A stretch of DNA of 64,000 bases from Cyanobacteriota bacterium (GCA_026389335.1 JAPLIB010000092.1:1-64000); one strand, 5' to 3'. Positions 18,763-27,117 are shown, numbered from the stretch's first letter. Numbers and translations: made by a program. The notes: generated by a model not told the origin, from the sequence alone.

Positions 18763-19910
18763 CCAGCCGCCGCCAGGGCAGGCGCCAGGGCGGGGAAGGC
18801 CCGCAGCACCATCTGCACCAGGCGCTCCGGCGGACGGCTCAGGGCATCGGTGACCGGAATGCCCAGCTCGGCTTCGTAGAGGGCGATGGCGGTGGTGATC
18901 GCCGCGTCGTCCATGTTCTCGTGGTTGAGGGTGAGGCCGATCACCCGGGTGGGGGAGAAGGCTTCGATCAGGCGGATTTCGCTGGCTGGGGTGGGCATGG
19001 CCACGTGGCTGAAATCACTGAGCCATTGCCGTCGCGGCGCGTGTTGGAGCACTACCGCCTGCGGCTGACAGCCGCGCAGGATGAAGGCGGAGGAGAGATA
19101 GGCGGGATGGCTGAGGGCCCCTTGGCCTTCGATCACGATCAGCTGGGGCTGCTCCTGCTGCCAGGCCTGCACCACGGCCGCCTCCACCTCTCCGGAACAG
19201 AACTGGGAGGGGATGGCATCGAGGGCGATGCCGTGGCGGCCACCCTGCATCAGGCCGGTCTGGCCCGTGTTCACCAACACCGCCTTGATGCCGGCCTGGT
19301 TCAGGGACTGCACCAGGCGGGTGGCGGTGGTGCGCTTGCCGATGGCGCCATCGGTGCCGAGCACGGCGAGGCGTGGGCAACCCACCGTGGCGATGGCACC
19401 GCTGAACAGACGCAGATCCTTCAGGGCCGGCACCCGCCGCACATCCCGGATCGTCACCTGATGGCGGGCGGCCGCGGCGGCGAACTCCGGGTCATCGTTG
19501 AGGAATTCGCGCAGCCCCTGCACCAGATTCAATCCGGCGGCCATCGCCTGCAGCAACACCTGGCGCTCCGGCGCGCTCATCAGGCCGGTGGCCGGGGCCA
19601 TGCCGTAGATCAGCAGTTGGGGGCGCTCCCCCTCCAGGGCCAGGGCGGCCTCGAGATCCCGGACGATCGGGATGCCGTTGGCCACGCCGTCGAGCACCAG
19701 GCCGGCATCCTGGCCGGCGCCGTGGCTGTCGATCACAGCGGCGATGCGATACGCCTCGCAGTGGCGCACCAGCCCATGGGCGGTTTTGCCGTCGAGATGG
19801 TTGAACTGGCCTTCGCAGTAGATCAGGGCGGTCTGAACCGGCTTGGTGGCGGCTGGGGCCAGCCCACACCAAAGCTGCGGCAGGCTCGAGGCCTGGAGTG
19901 ACAATGTCAA
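18759..19910 (-). CDS. DUF1611 (DgcN-like) P-loop protein
   Basis: A 383-aa protein of the DUF1611 family. It has an N-terminal Rossmann-like part (ALIYCEGQFNHLDGKTAHGL) and a C-terminal P-loop-like domain with LAVLGTDGAIGKRTTA, VNTGQTGLMQGG and LIVIEGQGALSHPA. Characterised DUF1611 proteins called DgcN are D-glutamate N-acetyltransferases acting with DgcA in D-glutamate catabolism; earlier annotations call them NAD-dependent epimerases. Tight coupling here to a PLP-racemase rather than to DgcA suggests a related but different D- or L-amino-acid conversion. The start is a TTG at 19910, uncertain. Confidence 0.78.
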   Translation of the reverse strand: MTLSLQASSLPQLWCGLAPAATKPVQTALIYCEGQFNHLDGKTAHGLVRHCEAYRIAAVIDSHGAGQDAGLVLDGVANGIPIVRDLEAALALEGERPQLLIYGMAPATGLMSAPERQVLLQAMAAGLNLVQGLREFLNDDPEFAAAAARHQVTIRDVRRVPALKDLRLFSGAIATVGCPRLAVLGTDGAIGKRTTATRLVQSLNQAGIKAVLVNTGQTGLMQGGRHGIALDAIPSQFCSGEVEAAVVQAWQQEQPQLIVIEGQGALSHPAYLSSAFILRGCQPQAVVLQHAPRRQWLSDFSHVAMPTPASEIRLIEAFSPTRVIGLTLNHENMDDAAITTAIALYEAELGIPVTDALSRPPERLVQMVLRAFPALAPALAAAG

Positions 19911-20016
19911 AAGGAGCGGTTCCTCGCGGGACGCTCAGAGAGGTCGGCCGAATGGCCTGCCGGGTGCCTTGCCCGGCGGGGGGTCCAGACGTCCCCGCCA
20001 AGGGGGGTGGATCGCT

Positions 20017-20853
20017 TCACCCTAGGCCCGCTGTTTCGTCCTCCCCGTCGTCTGCGGGCGGCCAGGCGATCGAAACGACCACCGGCGCATGGTCGCTGGG
20101 CTGGAGATTGCCGCGCTGATCCTTATGGATCACACAGCCGGTGGCCAGCTCCTGCAGCACCTCATCGAGATAAATGTGGTCGATGCGCCAGCCGCGGCCG
20201 GTGTCCCAGGCGCCACTGCGGTAATCCCACCAGCTCCAGTGGCCGCTGTCGGCTTCGAACATGCGGAAGCCATCGCTCAGCCGATCTCCCAGGGCCTGTC
20301 GCAGGGCCGAGCGTTCCGCGTCGCTGGCCATGATGCCGCCGTTGAGGCGTTCGGGGTCGTGGATGTCGCGGGCTTCGAGGGCGATGTTGAAGTCCCCCAG
20401 CATCACCAGCGGCTCCCCCTGCTGCTCCTGCACCGCCAGATAGCGCTGCAGGCAGCTGAGCCAGGCGAGCTTGTAGGTGTATTTCTCGCTGGTGAGCGAC
20501 GAGCCGTTGGGCACGTAGAGATCGAGCACCCGCAGCCCTTCGATGCGGGCGCTGATCACCCGTTTCTGTTCGCTGAGGCTGCAGCTCTCGGCGTCGTCGG
20601 GCAGCAGGGCGTCAAAGCCGATCTGCACCGCCTCGATCGGCAGGCGGCTGAGGATCGCCACGCCGTTGTACGCCTTCTGGCCACTGATGGCGCACTGGTA
20701 GCCGAGCGCCTCGAAGGCGGCTTGGGGGAAGAGCTCGTCGCTCACCTTGGTTTCCTGCAGGCACAGCACCTCCGGTTGCTGCGCCGCCAGCCAGGCCGTC
20801 ACCTGCTCGAGCCTGGTGCGCACCGAATTGACGTTCCAGGTGGCAATCCGCAT
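20017..20853 (-). CDS. xth: Exodeoxyribonuclease III
   Basis: Mg-dependent AP endonuclease/3'-5' exonuclease of base-excision repair, 278 aa. Motifs in order: MRIATWNVNSVRTRL, CLQETKVSDELFP, YNGVAILSR, LYVPNGSS, the catalytic GDFNIA, RIDHIYL and the final SDHAPVVV. The ATG at 20853 is chosen because the family motif begins right there; about 35 codons upstream are in frame but would overlap the regulatory region shared with the divergent secreted-protein gene. Confidence 0.95.
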   Translation of the reverse strand: MRIATWNVNSVRTRLEQVTAWLAAQQPEVLCLQETKVSDELFPQAAFEALGYQCAISGQKAYNGVAILSRLPIEAVQIGFDALLPDDAESCSLSEQKRVISARIEGLRVLDLYVPNGSSLTSEKYTYKLAWLSCLQRYLAVQEQQGEPLVMLGDFNIALEARDIHDPERLNGGIMASDAERSALRQALGDRLSDGFRMFEADSGHWSWWDYRSGAWDTGRGWRIDHIYLDEVLQELATGCVIHKDQRGNLQPSDHAPVVVSIAWPPADDGEDETAGLG

Positions 20854-20896
20854 TGGCTTCGGGCTGGGTTCCGGCCCAGGTCTCCTAACATCCAGT

Positions 20897-20908
20897 TCAC
20901 GATCGTGA
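20897..20908. promoter_or_regulatory. Palindrome in the divergent xth/secreted-protein promoter region
   Basis: TCACGATCGTGA is a perfect 12-bp palindrome in the 76-bp gap between two divergent genes. It lies 22 bp before the plus-strand ATG and just after a possible -10 element (TAACAT, 20886-20891). It could be an operator. No regulator is assigned. Confidence 0.35.
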
Positions 20909-20929
20909 GCCTGCAACGGCACGCCGCCC

Positions 20930-21313
20930 ATGGCTTCCCAGTCCTTCCGTCCAGCCACCAGGCCCAGCTTGCCGTTGCTGCAGCGGCGTCTGCGTTGGTT
21001 TGGGGTCGCTCTGCTGCTGGCGTCCGTCGGGGCTCCGGTCCGGGCCCAGCAGGCGGGCTACGGCCAGACCATGGGCACCTCACCGATGGAGCGGCAGGTG
21101 TACGACGGCACCAGCAAACCCGGCAGTGGTTCGATTCTCGATTCCACCAATCCGATCGATCTGATGAACAAGCTGCGGCGCGGTTCCGCCATGGACGACG
21201 CCACTCCCCCGAGTTCGGCGATCGATCAGGCCCTCAAGGACCTGGACGCCCAGTCGGCACCGGCTGCTGCGCCGGGGGCCTCGGCGGTGACGTCCCAGGT
21301 GAAGGCGCCCTGA
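20930..21313 (+). CDS. Small secreted protein of unknown function
   Basis: A 127-aa protein with a clear signal peptide: basic start, hydrophobic core FGVALLLASVGAPV, and a probable cleavage site after VRAQ. The mature part is Ser/Pro/Ala-rich with no known fold; it contains the segment SSILDSTNPIDLMNKLRRG-like region (about residues 66-86) that looks helical. I do not recognise a family. The last 80 bp overlap the 3' end of the convergent TPR gene. Confidence 0.6.
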   Translation: MASQSFRPATRPSLPLLQRRLRWFGVALLLASVGAPVRAQQAGYGQTMGTSPMERQVYDGTSKPGSGSILDSTNPIDLMNKLRRGSAMDDATPPSSAIDQALKDLDAQSAPAAAPGASAVTSQVKAP

Positions 21314-22088
21314 GCGGCTCCAATCCCCAGCTAGCTGCCAGTTTGTCGAGGATCGGATCCGGTTGGGCTGGGTCGCGACTGCGCTGACGGGCCGCGGCCA
21401 GGGTGGCCTGGGCGGCCTTGTGTTGCCCCAGTTGGTGGCGCAGCAGGGCCAGCCCCAGCAGCGGCCGCTGGTCCTGCGGGAACTGGGCGGCCAGCTGGGT
21501 GTAGGTCACCTGGGCCTGGACGTGCTGCCCCCGCCGCTGTTGCAGCTCGGCCAGCAGCAGTCCCAGGCCCATGGCTTCCGGTTTGGCGTCCCCTTGGCTG
21601 GCGCTGCGATAGGCCTGGCTCACCTGGGCTTCGGCGGCCGCGCCCTGGCCCTGCTCCAACTTCAGCAGCGTCATGAGCTGCAGCGCTTCCACCTGATCTG
21701 GCTTGCGGCTCAGAATCATGCGCAGCTCCCGTTCGGCGCCGTTGCGATCGCCCTGATCGCGGCGGAGTTCCGCCAGCAGCAGCCGCAGGGACCAGCGATC
21801 CGGTTCCCGATCCGCCAGCGGCTCGAGCAGGGCGATGGCCTGGTCCTTGCGGTTGAGCGCGATCAGTAACTCCAGCAGCCGCTGCTGCTCGCTGGCGCTG
21901 GCCTCCTGGTGATCAAGCCGCTGGCGCAGGCGGCTCGCTTCCGCCAGCAAGGGCTTGGTGCGCGGATCGCCGCCGTGGGGCCCTGCCTGCTTTTGCCCCA
22001 GCCACCAGCCCCCCGCGGCGGCCAGCAGCACGACCGCGCCGGCGAGGCTGGACCAGAGACCAAGGCGGCTGCGGCTGGGCGTCGCCAT
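21234..22088 (-). CDS. Membrane-anchored TPR protein
   Basis: A 284-aa protein with one N-terminal membrane anchor (LWSSLAGAVVLLAAAGGWWL, about residues 11-30). The rest is a helical repeat region with TPR-like spacing (for example AIALLEPLADREPDRWSLRLLLAELRR and ERELRMILSRKPDQVEALQL). The C-terminus is Pro-rich. Such proteins usually scaffold envelope complexes; no specific partner is evident. Its 3' end overlaps the convergent small secreted-protein gene. Confidence 0.75.
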   Translation of the reverse strand: MATPSRSRLGLWSSLAGAVVLLAAAGGWWLGQKQAGPHGGDPRTKPLLAEASRLRQRLDHQEASASEQQRLLELLIALNRKDQAIALLEPLADREPDRWSLRLLLAELRRDQGDRNGAERELRMILSRKPDQVEALQLMTLLKLEQGQGAAAEAQVSQAYRSASQGDAKPEAMGLGLLLAELQQRRGQHVQAQVTYTQLAAQFPQDQRPLLGLALLRHQLGQHKAAQATLAAARQRSRDPAQPDPILDKLAASWGLEPLRAPSPGTSPPRPPAQQPVPTGRPGP

Positions 22089-22210
22089 TGGCGAACAAGA
22101 CGAAGGAGGGGCGGGCTCGGTCCGGGCGGAGACTACCGCCGCCGCTGGCTACATTGGCCCTGCGGCGGCAGCCGCTCCTGCTCAGCGGCGGGTTCCACCA
22201 CAGCGATGAC

Positions 22211-23146
22211 ATGCGCCAGCACCCCATCTCCCCGGTCACCGAACCGACGCAGTACCGGGCCATCGGTGTTGTCCGTGGTCAGTACGTTCCTGCCGATGCC
22301 GAGCAGCTCACCCGCGGCGTGATCCGCACCGCCGATGGCTCCGAGATCGAAGCGGTGGTGCTCGGACGGCTGCTGACGCTGATGCGTCGCCATCTCGACC
22401 TGGCCGAACCCCATCTCTGGGTGGTGTACCCGCGGACCCGTGAGGAGAGCCATCTGCACCTGCAGATGGTGGGGGTGTGGGAGCCCAGCACCCTCGCCCA
22501 GGCGGATCCGGCCAGTACGCCAGACACTTCCTCGGCCGCTCTCAGCAGGCCTACGCCGGCAGCCAACACCCCGGCAGCCAGCGCTCCAGAAGCCAGTGGT
22601 TCAGAAGTCAGTGGTGCAGAAGCCAGTGCTCCAGAAGCCAGTGGGGCAGAAGTCAGTGAAGCAGAAGTCAGTGCTCCAGAAGCCAGTGCTCCAGAAGCGA
22701 ATGGTGCAGACACCAGATCCGATTCCTTGCCAGAGGGTGACGATTACTTCTCCGTGCGCGGCGAGCTGATCTACACCCGCCCCGAAACCGGCGATCTGGT
22801 GATCAAGGTGCGCCAGCAACCCCGGGCCGATGGCTCCCGGCCCGTGCCCTTCAAGTTGCAGCTCAAAGGAGAGATTCCCCTGCAACATCTGCGTCATTTC
22901 GTCTCCCTCGATCTGCGGCGCCAGGGGCAACAGCTCACCCTCGAGGCGCTTGAGGTGTTGGAGCCGGTGGCCCAACGCGGTAATCGCGGCGGCAAGGGGG
23001 GCGGTAAGGGCGGCGGTCAAGGCCGCCGCAGCGCCCCAGGTGCTGAAAAAGGGGGTGCTGCTGGTGGCGGCCGGCCCCGTCCGCCCGAATCCGGCCCCTC
23101 CCGGCCGGCAGCCCACGGCAAGGCGGTCAGCCGGCCCGGTCGCTGA
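22211..23146 (+). CDS. Conserved cyanobacterial protein with repeat linker and basic Gly-rich tail
   Basis: From the ATG at 22211 (311 aa), the N-terminal domain (YRAIGVVRGQYVP, HLDLAEPHLWVVYPRTRE) and a second domain (DYFSVRGELIYTRPETG, FKLQLKGEIPL, VSLDLRRQGQQLTL) resemble a family found across cyanobacteria but without known function. They are separated by about 45 residues built from a 15-bp DNA repeat encoding units like APEAS/GAEVS (about 22583-22717). The C-terminus is rich in GGKGGG and Arg, which suggests nucleic-acid binding; this is inference only. The in-frame extension upstream of 22211 is probably not translated. Confidence 0.7.
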   Translation: MRQHPISPVTEPTQYRAIGVVRGQYVPADAEQLTRGVIRTADGSEIEAVVLGRLLTLMRRHLDLAEPHLWVVYPRTREESHLHLQMVGVWEPSTLAQADPASTPDTSSAALSRPTPAANTPAASAPEASGSEVSGAEASAPEASGAEVSEAEVSAPEASAPEANGADTRSDSLPEGDDYFSVRGELIYTRPETGDLVIKVRQQPRADGSRPVPFKLQLKGEIPLQHLRHFVSLDLRRQGQQLTLEALEVLEPVAQRGNRGGKGGGKGGGQGRRSAPGAEKGGAAGGGRPRPPESGPSRPAAHGKAVSRPGR

Positions 23147-23147
23147 G

Positions 23148-23804
23148 ATGGCCCCCGCCTCTGCCGGTGTGGCGGTACTCAGCATCACTTTGCTGGCGGT
23201 GGCCGGACCGCTCCTCGGGCTCTCGCCCTGGATCGTCACCGGGGTGGCGGCCCTGGCCCTGGGCTCGCTCACCCTCGATGCGGCCCGCTTTGGCGGCCGC
23301 GGCGGCAATCTCGTGGCCGAAGCCTTGCCCGGTGGCCAGGAGCGGCTGCGGCGCATCGCCATTCACGAGGCCGGCCATGCCTTGGCGGCGGCGGCCGATG
23401 GCCTGCCGGTGCGGCAGGTGCTGGTGGGCAGCCTGGCCTGTCTGCGGGCGGGCCTGGGCAGCAGCGGCAGCACCGAATTCGAGCCTCCGGCCAGTGCCAA
23501 GCTGTCGCTTGAGGACTTGCGTCGCTGGAGCCGGGTGCTCCAGGCCGGCATGGCGGCTGAGACGCTTTGCTACAGCCAGGCGGCCGTTGGTGGCGCCGAT
23601 GATCGCGCCCTGTTGGGCCGCCTCTGGGGCCTTTCCGGCCATGACGTTCAGACGGCCCAGCGGGAGCAACGCCGGGCCCGGCGCGAGGTGGAGCAGCTGC
23701 TGCGCGCTCAGCGCCAGCCGCTGGAGTTGCAGGCCGCTCGCCTGCTGCTGCAGGCCCCGCGGCTGGGTCACCCCAGCCCCACCGAGCCCAGTCCGGCGGC
23801 ATGA
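23148..23804 (+). CDS. FtsH-like (M41-type) zinc-protease domain protein without AAA module
   Basis: A 218-aa protein with two N-terminal membrane segments (residues about 6-24 and 28-42) and the zinc motif HEAGH at 73-77 in RIAIHEAGHALAAAADG. GGADDRALLGRL (about 149-159) provides the expected third zinc ligand by analogy with FtsH. The ATPase domain of FtsH is missing, so it is either a small ATP-independent membrane protease or a partner of FtsH, as proposed for FtsH-like chloroplast proteins. Its stop overlaps the larC start as ATGA. Confidence 0.72.
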   Translation: MAPASAGVAVLSITLLAVAGPLLGLSPWIVTGVAALALGSLTLDAARFGGRGGNLVAEALPGGQERLRRIAIHEAGHALAAAADGLPVRQVLVGSLACLRAGLGSSGSTEFEPPASAKLSLEDLRRWSRVLQAGMAAETLCYSQAAVGGADDRALLGRLWGLSGHDVQTAQREQRRARREVEQLLRAQRQPLELQAARLLLQAPRLGHPSPTEPSPAA

Positions 23805-25267
23805 CCCTCGCCCTGGTCGACTGTCCCACCGGTCTGGCGGGCAACATGCTGCTGGCGGCCCTGCTGGATCTGGGTCTGCCGCCAGCGGTGATCCACGAGC
23901 CCCTGGCGGCCCTGGGTCTGGCTGATCTTTATCGCCTCGATCTGGAGCAGCGCCGCAGTGCTGGACTGCGGGGTCTGCACCTGACGGTGGTGCCCCTGGA
24001 GCCCCAGCCGCGCCATCGCCCCTGGGAGCTGTTGCGGCGCCAGCTGGCCGAGGCGCCGCTGGCGGAGCCCCTGCGCGACAAGGTGCTGGCGGTGTTCTCC
24101 CTGCTGGCGGCGGCGGAGGCGGCGGTGCACGGCCATCCTCCCGAGCAGGTGCAGTTCCATGAGGTGGGGGCGCTGGATGCGCTGGTCGACATCGTCGGCG
24201 TCTGTGCCGGCCTGTTGCATTTCGGCATCGACTCGCTGGTCTGCGGCGTGCCTCCCGCCGGCCATGGCAGCGTGCCCAGTGCCCATGGCGTCCTGCCGCT
24301 ACCGGCGCCAGCGGTGCTGGAGATCGCCCGGCTGCGGGCCATTCCCCTTGCCGGCAGCGGCAGTTTCCCCGCGGCCGAACTCACCACGCCTACGGGGCTG
24401 GCCCTGATGGCCTGCTGGGCCCAGCGCTTCGGGCCGGCGCCGACGGCCCTGCCCCTGCAGGTGGGGGTGGGTCTGGGCAGCCATCGCCTGGATCGCCCCA
24501 ACCTGCTGCGGCTGATCCTGGCCCAGCCGCTTGAGGCCGCCCCTGGCACTGCGGATGGGGCGGCTGAACAGCAGGAGCTGGTGCAGCAGCAGCAGGCCCA
24601 GATTGATGACGCCACGCCTGAGGATCTGGCCTTCCTGGCGGCGGCCCTGCGGCAGGCCGGCGCCCTGGAGGTGTTCAGCCAGGCGATCGTGATGAAGAAA
24701 GGACGCCACGGCTTCCTGCTCACGGCCCTGGTGCCGCCCGATCGGGCGGCGGCCCTGCGCCAGGTGTGGTGGCGCCACAGCTCGACGCTGGGGCTGCGGG
24801 AACTGCTGCAGCCCCGCTGGTGTCTGCCGCGTCAGAGCCTGGAGCTGGACACCCCCCTCGGCTCGCTGCGGCTGAAGCGGGCGTCGTTGCCGGGGGGCTC
24901 TACGCGCTGTAAGCCGGAGCACGACGATCTGGTGGCCCTGGCTCAGCGGCACGATCTGTCCCTGGCCCAGGTGCGCCACCAGGTGGAGCTGGCCCTCGAC
25001 GCCCAGGGGATGGCGGAGCCGGCCTACCAGGATCCGCTGCCGGGCGACCAGTGGCGGCAAGATCAGGCGAGGCAAGAGTTGGCTGGGCCCGAGCAGCCAA
25101 GGCTCGAGCAGGCAAGGCTCGATCAGGCAAGCCCAGAGCAGCCAAGCCCAGAGCAGGGAAGGCGTAGACAGGCGAGGCCCAAACGAGCTGCGCCTGAGCA
25201 GGCCAGGAAGAATCAGGGGAGACCAGAGCCGGCTATCGACGATCGAGCCAGGGAGGACCAGCCATGA
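23801..25267 (+). CDS. larC: Nickel-pincer cofactor biosynthesis protein LarC
   Basis: A 488-aa LarC-family protein, which in lactate racemase maturation inserts nickel into the pyridinium-dithiocarboxylate pincer nucleotide. Visible blocks: DCPTGLAGNMLLAALLDLG, VQFHEVGALDALVDIVG, AHGVLPLPAPAVLEI, ELTTPTGLALM and MKKGRHGFLL. It is a single uninterrupted frame, whereas some larC genes need a ribosomal frameshift. About 80 C-terminal residues are a low-complexity Gln/Arg/Pro tail from short duplications. No larA, larB or larE is in the window, so the nickel-pincer client is unknown. It overlaps both neighbours by ATGA. Confidence 0.85.
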   Translation: MTLALVDCPTGLAGNMLLAALLDLGLPPAVIHEPLAALGLADLYRLDLEQRRSAGLRGLHLTVVPLEPQPRHRPWELLRRQLAEAPLAEPLRDKVLAVFSLLAAAEAAVHGHPPEQVQFHEVGALDALVDIVGVCAGLLHFGIDSLVCGVPPAGHGSVPSAHGVLPLPAPAVLEIARLRAIPLAGSGSFPAAELTTPTGLALMACWAQRFGPAPTALPLQVGVGLGSHRLDRPNLLRLILAQPLEAAPGTADGAAEQQELVQQQQAQIDDATPEDLAFLAAALRQAGALEVFSQAIVMKKGRHGFLLTALVPPDRAAALRQVWWRHSSTLGLRELLQPRWCLPRQSLELDTPLGSLRLKRASLPGGSTRCKPEHDDLVALAQRHDLSLAQVRHQVELALDAQGMAEPAYQDPLPGDQWRQDQARQELAGPEQPRLEQARLDQASPEQPSPEQGRRRQARPKRAAPEQARKNQGRPEPAIDDRAREDQP

Positions 25268-26544
25268 CCAACCCGATGCAGAAGCTGCGCCAGTCCTGGG
25301 CTGTTGGGACCGCCAGCCTCCGCGGCCGCCTGGACCGGCTGAAGGGGCGCCTGTCGCTGCCTGGCGCTGGGCAGCCCTTGCCCCAGTTTCCGGTTGCCGG
25401 CTCGCCTCGTCTCGATCGCCGCAGCGAAATCTCGGCCCCGGCGTTGACGGATCGCCTTCCCCGCTGGCTTCGTTCCCCCCGGTTACCGGCCGGGCTACGC
25501 CCACCCCGCCTGCCGGGCGGGCTACGCCCACCCCGCCTGCCAGGCGGGCTACGCCCCTGGATCACCTGCCTCAGCCTCGGGTTTGTGCTGGTGACACTGC
25601 TCGGTCACGGCCGCCAGTTGCTGCAGCTCAGCCTCGATGGCCAGGGCTGGCTGTGGCTGCTGCTGGGGGTGGGGCTGAATGTGCTCAGCGTCGTGGTGAA
25701 TGGCCTGGCCTGGGGCGTGATCCTGCGTTGGCGCGGCCTGCAGCCCCATTGGCTGCCCCTGGTGAGCCTCTACGTGAGCACCAACCTGCGCAAATTCCTG
25801 CCCGGCGGTATCTGGCACCTGGCCGCTCGCGTGGAGGCCCTGCGCGGTCCCGAGGCGCCGTTGGCGGCCCCCATCGGCACGGCGATGGCTTTGGTGGTCA
25901 CCCTGCTGGATCCCCTGCTGGCGGCTGTCGCCGCCCTGGCCCTGGTGACCCTTGGGGGCTGGCAGAACGGTCTGGGGCTGCTGACGCTGCTGCCGCTGTG
26001 GTTGCTGCTGCCACCCTGGCTCAATCCGCTGCTGCTGCGCCTCGAACGCCAGCGGGCCCAGCAACTGGGCCTGAGCGCGGCGCTGGAGCTGGAACAGAGC
26101 CAGGGCCAGGACCAGAGTGGCGGCGCAGAGCCGTTGCGGGCCTATCCCTGGCAACCGCTGCTGGCGCAACTGGCTTTTGTGCTGCTGCGCTTCGCTGGCT
26201 TCTACTGCTGTGTGTGGGCCTTCGATCTGCAGGGCACGGTTGAGCCCGGGGTCTGGCTGGCGGGCTTCGCCCTGGCCTGGACCGTGGGGCTGGTGGTGCC
26301 CGGCGCCCCTGGCGGTCTTGGCGTGTTCGAGGCGGTGCTGTTGGTGCGGCTGGGGGTGGCCCTGCCGGAGGCGCCGCTGCTGGCGGTGGCCCTCAGCTAT
26401 CGCCTGCTGGTGACCCTGGCGGATCTCCTGGCCGCGGCCCTGGTGAGCCTCGACGACCAGCTGGCGCGCCGCCTGCAGCGAGCGGCCGCCCCGGGCAGCC
26501 AGCCGGCGCCACTGCCGCAGGACCCTGGCGGCTCTTCTCAATAG
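25264..26544 (+). CDS. UPF0104/LPG-synthase-type multi-pass membrane protein
   Basis: A 426-aa integral membrane protein. After about 95 Pro/Arg-rich N-terminal residues there are about eight helices. Signatures are NVLSVVVNGLAWGVILRWRG, STNLRKFLPGGIWHL and, near the end, VVPGAPGGLGVFEAVLLVRLG, matching UPF0104/YbhN and the membrane domain of MprF lysyl-phosphatidylglycerol synthase. Relatives are implicated in lipid translocation or glycolipid assembly; the function here is unknown. The N-terminal extension contains a 27-bp DNA repeat giving GLRPPRLPG units. The start overlaps the larC stop as ATGA. Confidence 0.8.
   Translation: MTNPMQKLRQSWAVGTASLRGRLDRLKGRLSLPGAGQPLPQFPVAGSPRLDRRSEISAPALTDRLPRWLRSPRLPAGLRPPRLPGGLRPPRLPGGLRPWITCLSLGFVLVTLLGHGRQLLQLSLDGQGWLWLLLGVGLNVLSVVVNGLAWGVILRWRGLQPHWLPLVSLYVSTNLRKFLPGGIWHLAARVEALRGPEAPLAAPIGTAMALVVTLLDPLLAAVAALALVTLGGWQNGLGLLTLLPLWLLLPPWLNPLLLRLERQRAQQLGLSAALELEQSQGQDQSGGAEPLRAYPWQPLLAQLAFVLLRFAGFYCCVWAFDLQGTVEPGVWLAGFALAWTVGLVVPGAPGGLGVFEAVLLVRLGVALPEAPLLAVALSYRLLVTLADLLAAALVSLDDQLARRLQRAAAPGSQPAPLPQDPGGSSQ
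25491..25556 (+). repeat. 27-bp tandem repeat inside the UPF0104 gene
   Basis: About 2.4 copies of a 27-bp unit starting CGGGCTACGCCCACCCCGCC, at 25491, 25518 and 25545. Each full unit contains a CCCGCC/GGCGGG inverted repeat able to form a hairpin. Because 27 is a multiple of three, the reading frame is kept and GLRPPRLPG is repeated. Confidence 0.85.
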
Positions 26545-26561
26545 GCTTTACTGTTGAGAAG
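26534..26561. promoter_or_regulatory. Inverted repeat immediately upstream of fur, possible operator
   Basis: CTTCTCAA (26534-26541) and TTGAGAAG (26554-26561) are perfect 8-bp arms 12 bp apart, ending 4 bp before the GTG of the Fur gene. TGAGAA/TTCTCA half-sites are common in Fur-family operators, so autoregulation is plausible. It overlaps the stop codon of the upstream gene. Confidence 0.45.
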
Positions 26562-26565
26562 TTGA

Positions 26566-27117
26566 GTGGACGTCCTGGTGCCTTCCCCCTCCCAGGGCCC
26601 CTCCCAGAACCGTTCTGCCCTCCAGGCCCAGGCTGCTGGCTTGCTGCCGGCCCAGTCTCCGGAGCTGCTGCAGGCCAGTCCCAATGGTCTGAGGGCGAGC
26701 CTGCATGATCGTGGCCAGCGGCTCACACCCCAGCGCCAGCGGGTGCTGGGGTTATTTGAGGGGCTGGGCGAGGGCCGTCACCTCATCGCCGAGGAGGTGC
26801 ATCAGCGGCTGCTGGGGGCCCAGGCCCGGGTGTCCCTGGCCACGGTGTATCGCACCTTGCGCCTGCTCAGCTCGATGGGGTTGCTGCAGGAGTTGGAACT
26901 GCCGGAAGGGGGGCGCCGCTTCGAGCTGGCTGGCGACGCCCATCGCGACCATCATCACCTGGTGTGTGTGCGCTGTGGCCGCACCGAAGAATTTGAAAAT
27001 CCGGCCATCCTCGCCGCGGGCGAGGCGGCGGCCAGTGGCCACGGCTTCCGCATGGTGGAGTGCGTCCTCAACGTCCGCGCCCTCTGCCCGGGGTGTGTCG
27101 CGGCGGAGCGCGCTTGA
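26566..27117 (+). CDS. fur: Ferric uptake regulator (Fur family)
   Basis: A 183-aa Fur-family repressor. The winged-helix part contains RLTPQRQRVLGLF and LATVYRTLRLLSSMGLL. The metal-binding part has HRDHHHLVCVRCGRTEEFENPAI and the C-terminal pair CPGC. This pattern fits cyanobacterial Fur/FurA better than Zur, PerR remaining possible. The N-terminus has about 45 extra Ser/Pro/Gln-rich residues before the usual start region; translation from the GTG at 26566 is uncertain, but no later ATG precedes the DNA-binding domain. It lies 21 bp after the UPF0104 gene. Confidence 0.88.
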   Translation: MDVLVPSPSQGPSQNRSALQAQAAGLLPAQSPELLQASPNGLRASLHDRGQRLTPQRQRVLGLFEGLGEGRHLIAEEVHQRLLGAQARVSLATVYRTLRLLSSMGLLQELELPEGGRRFELAGDAHRDHHHLVCVRCGRTEEFENPAILAAGEAAASGHGFRMVECVLNVRALCPGCVAAERA

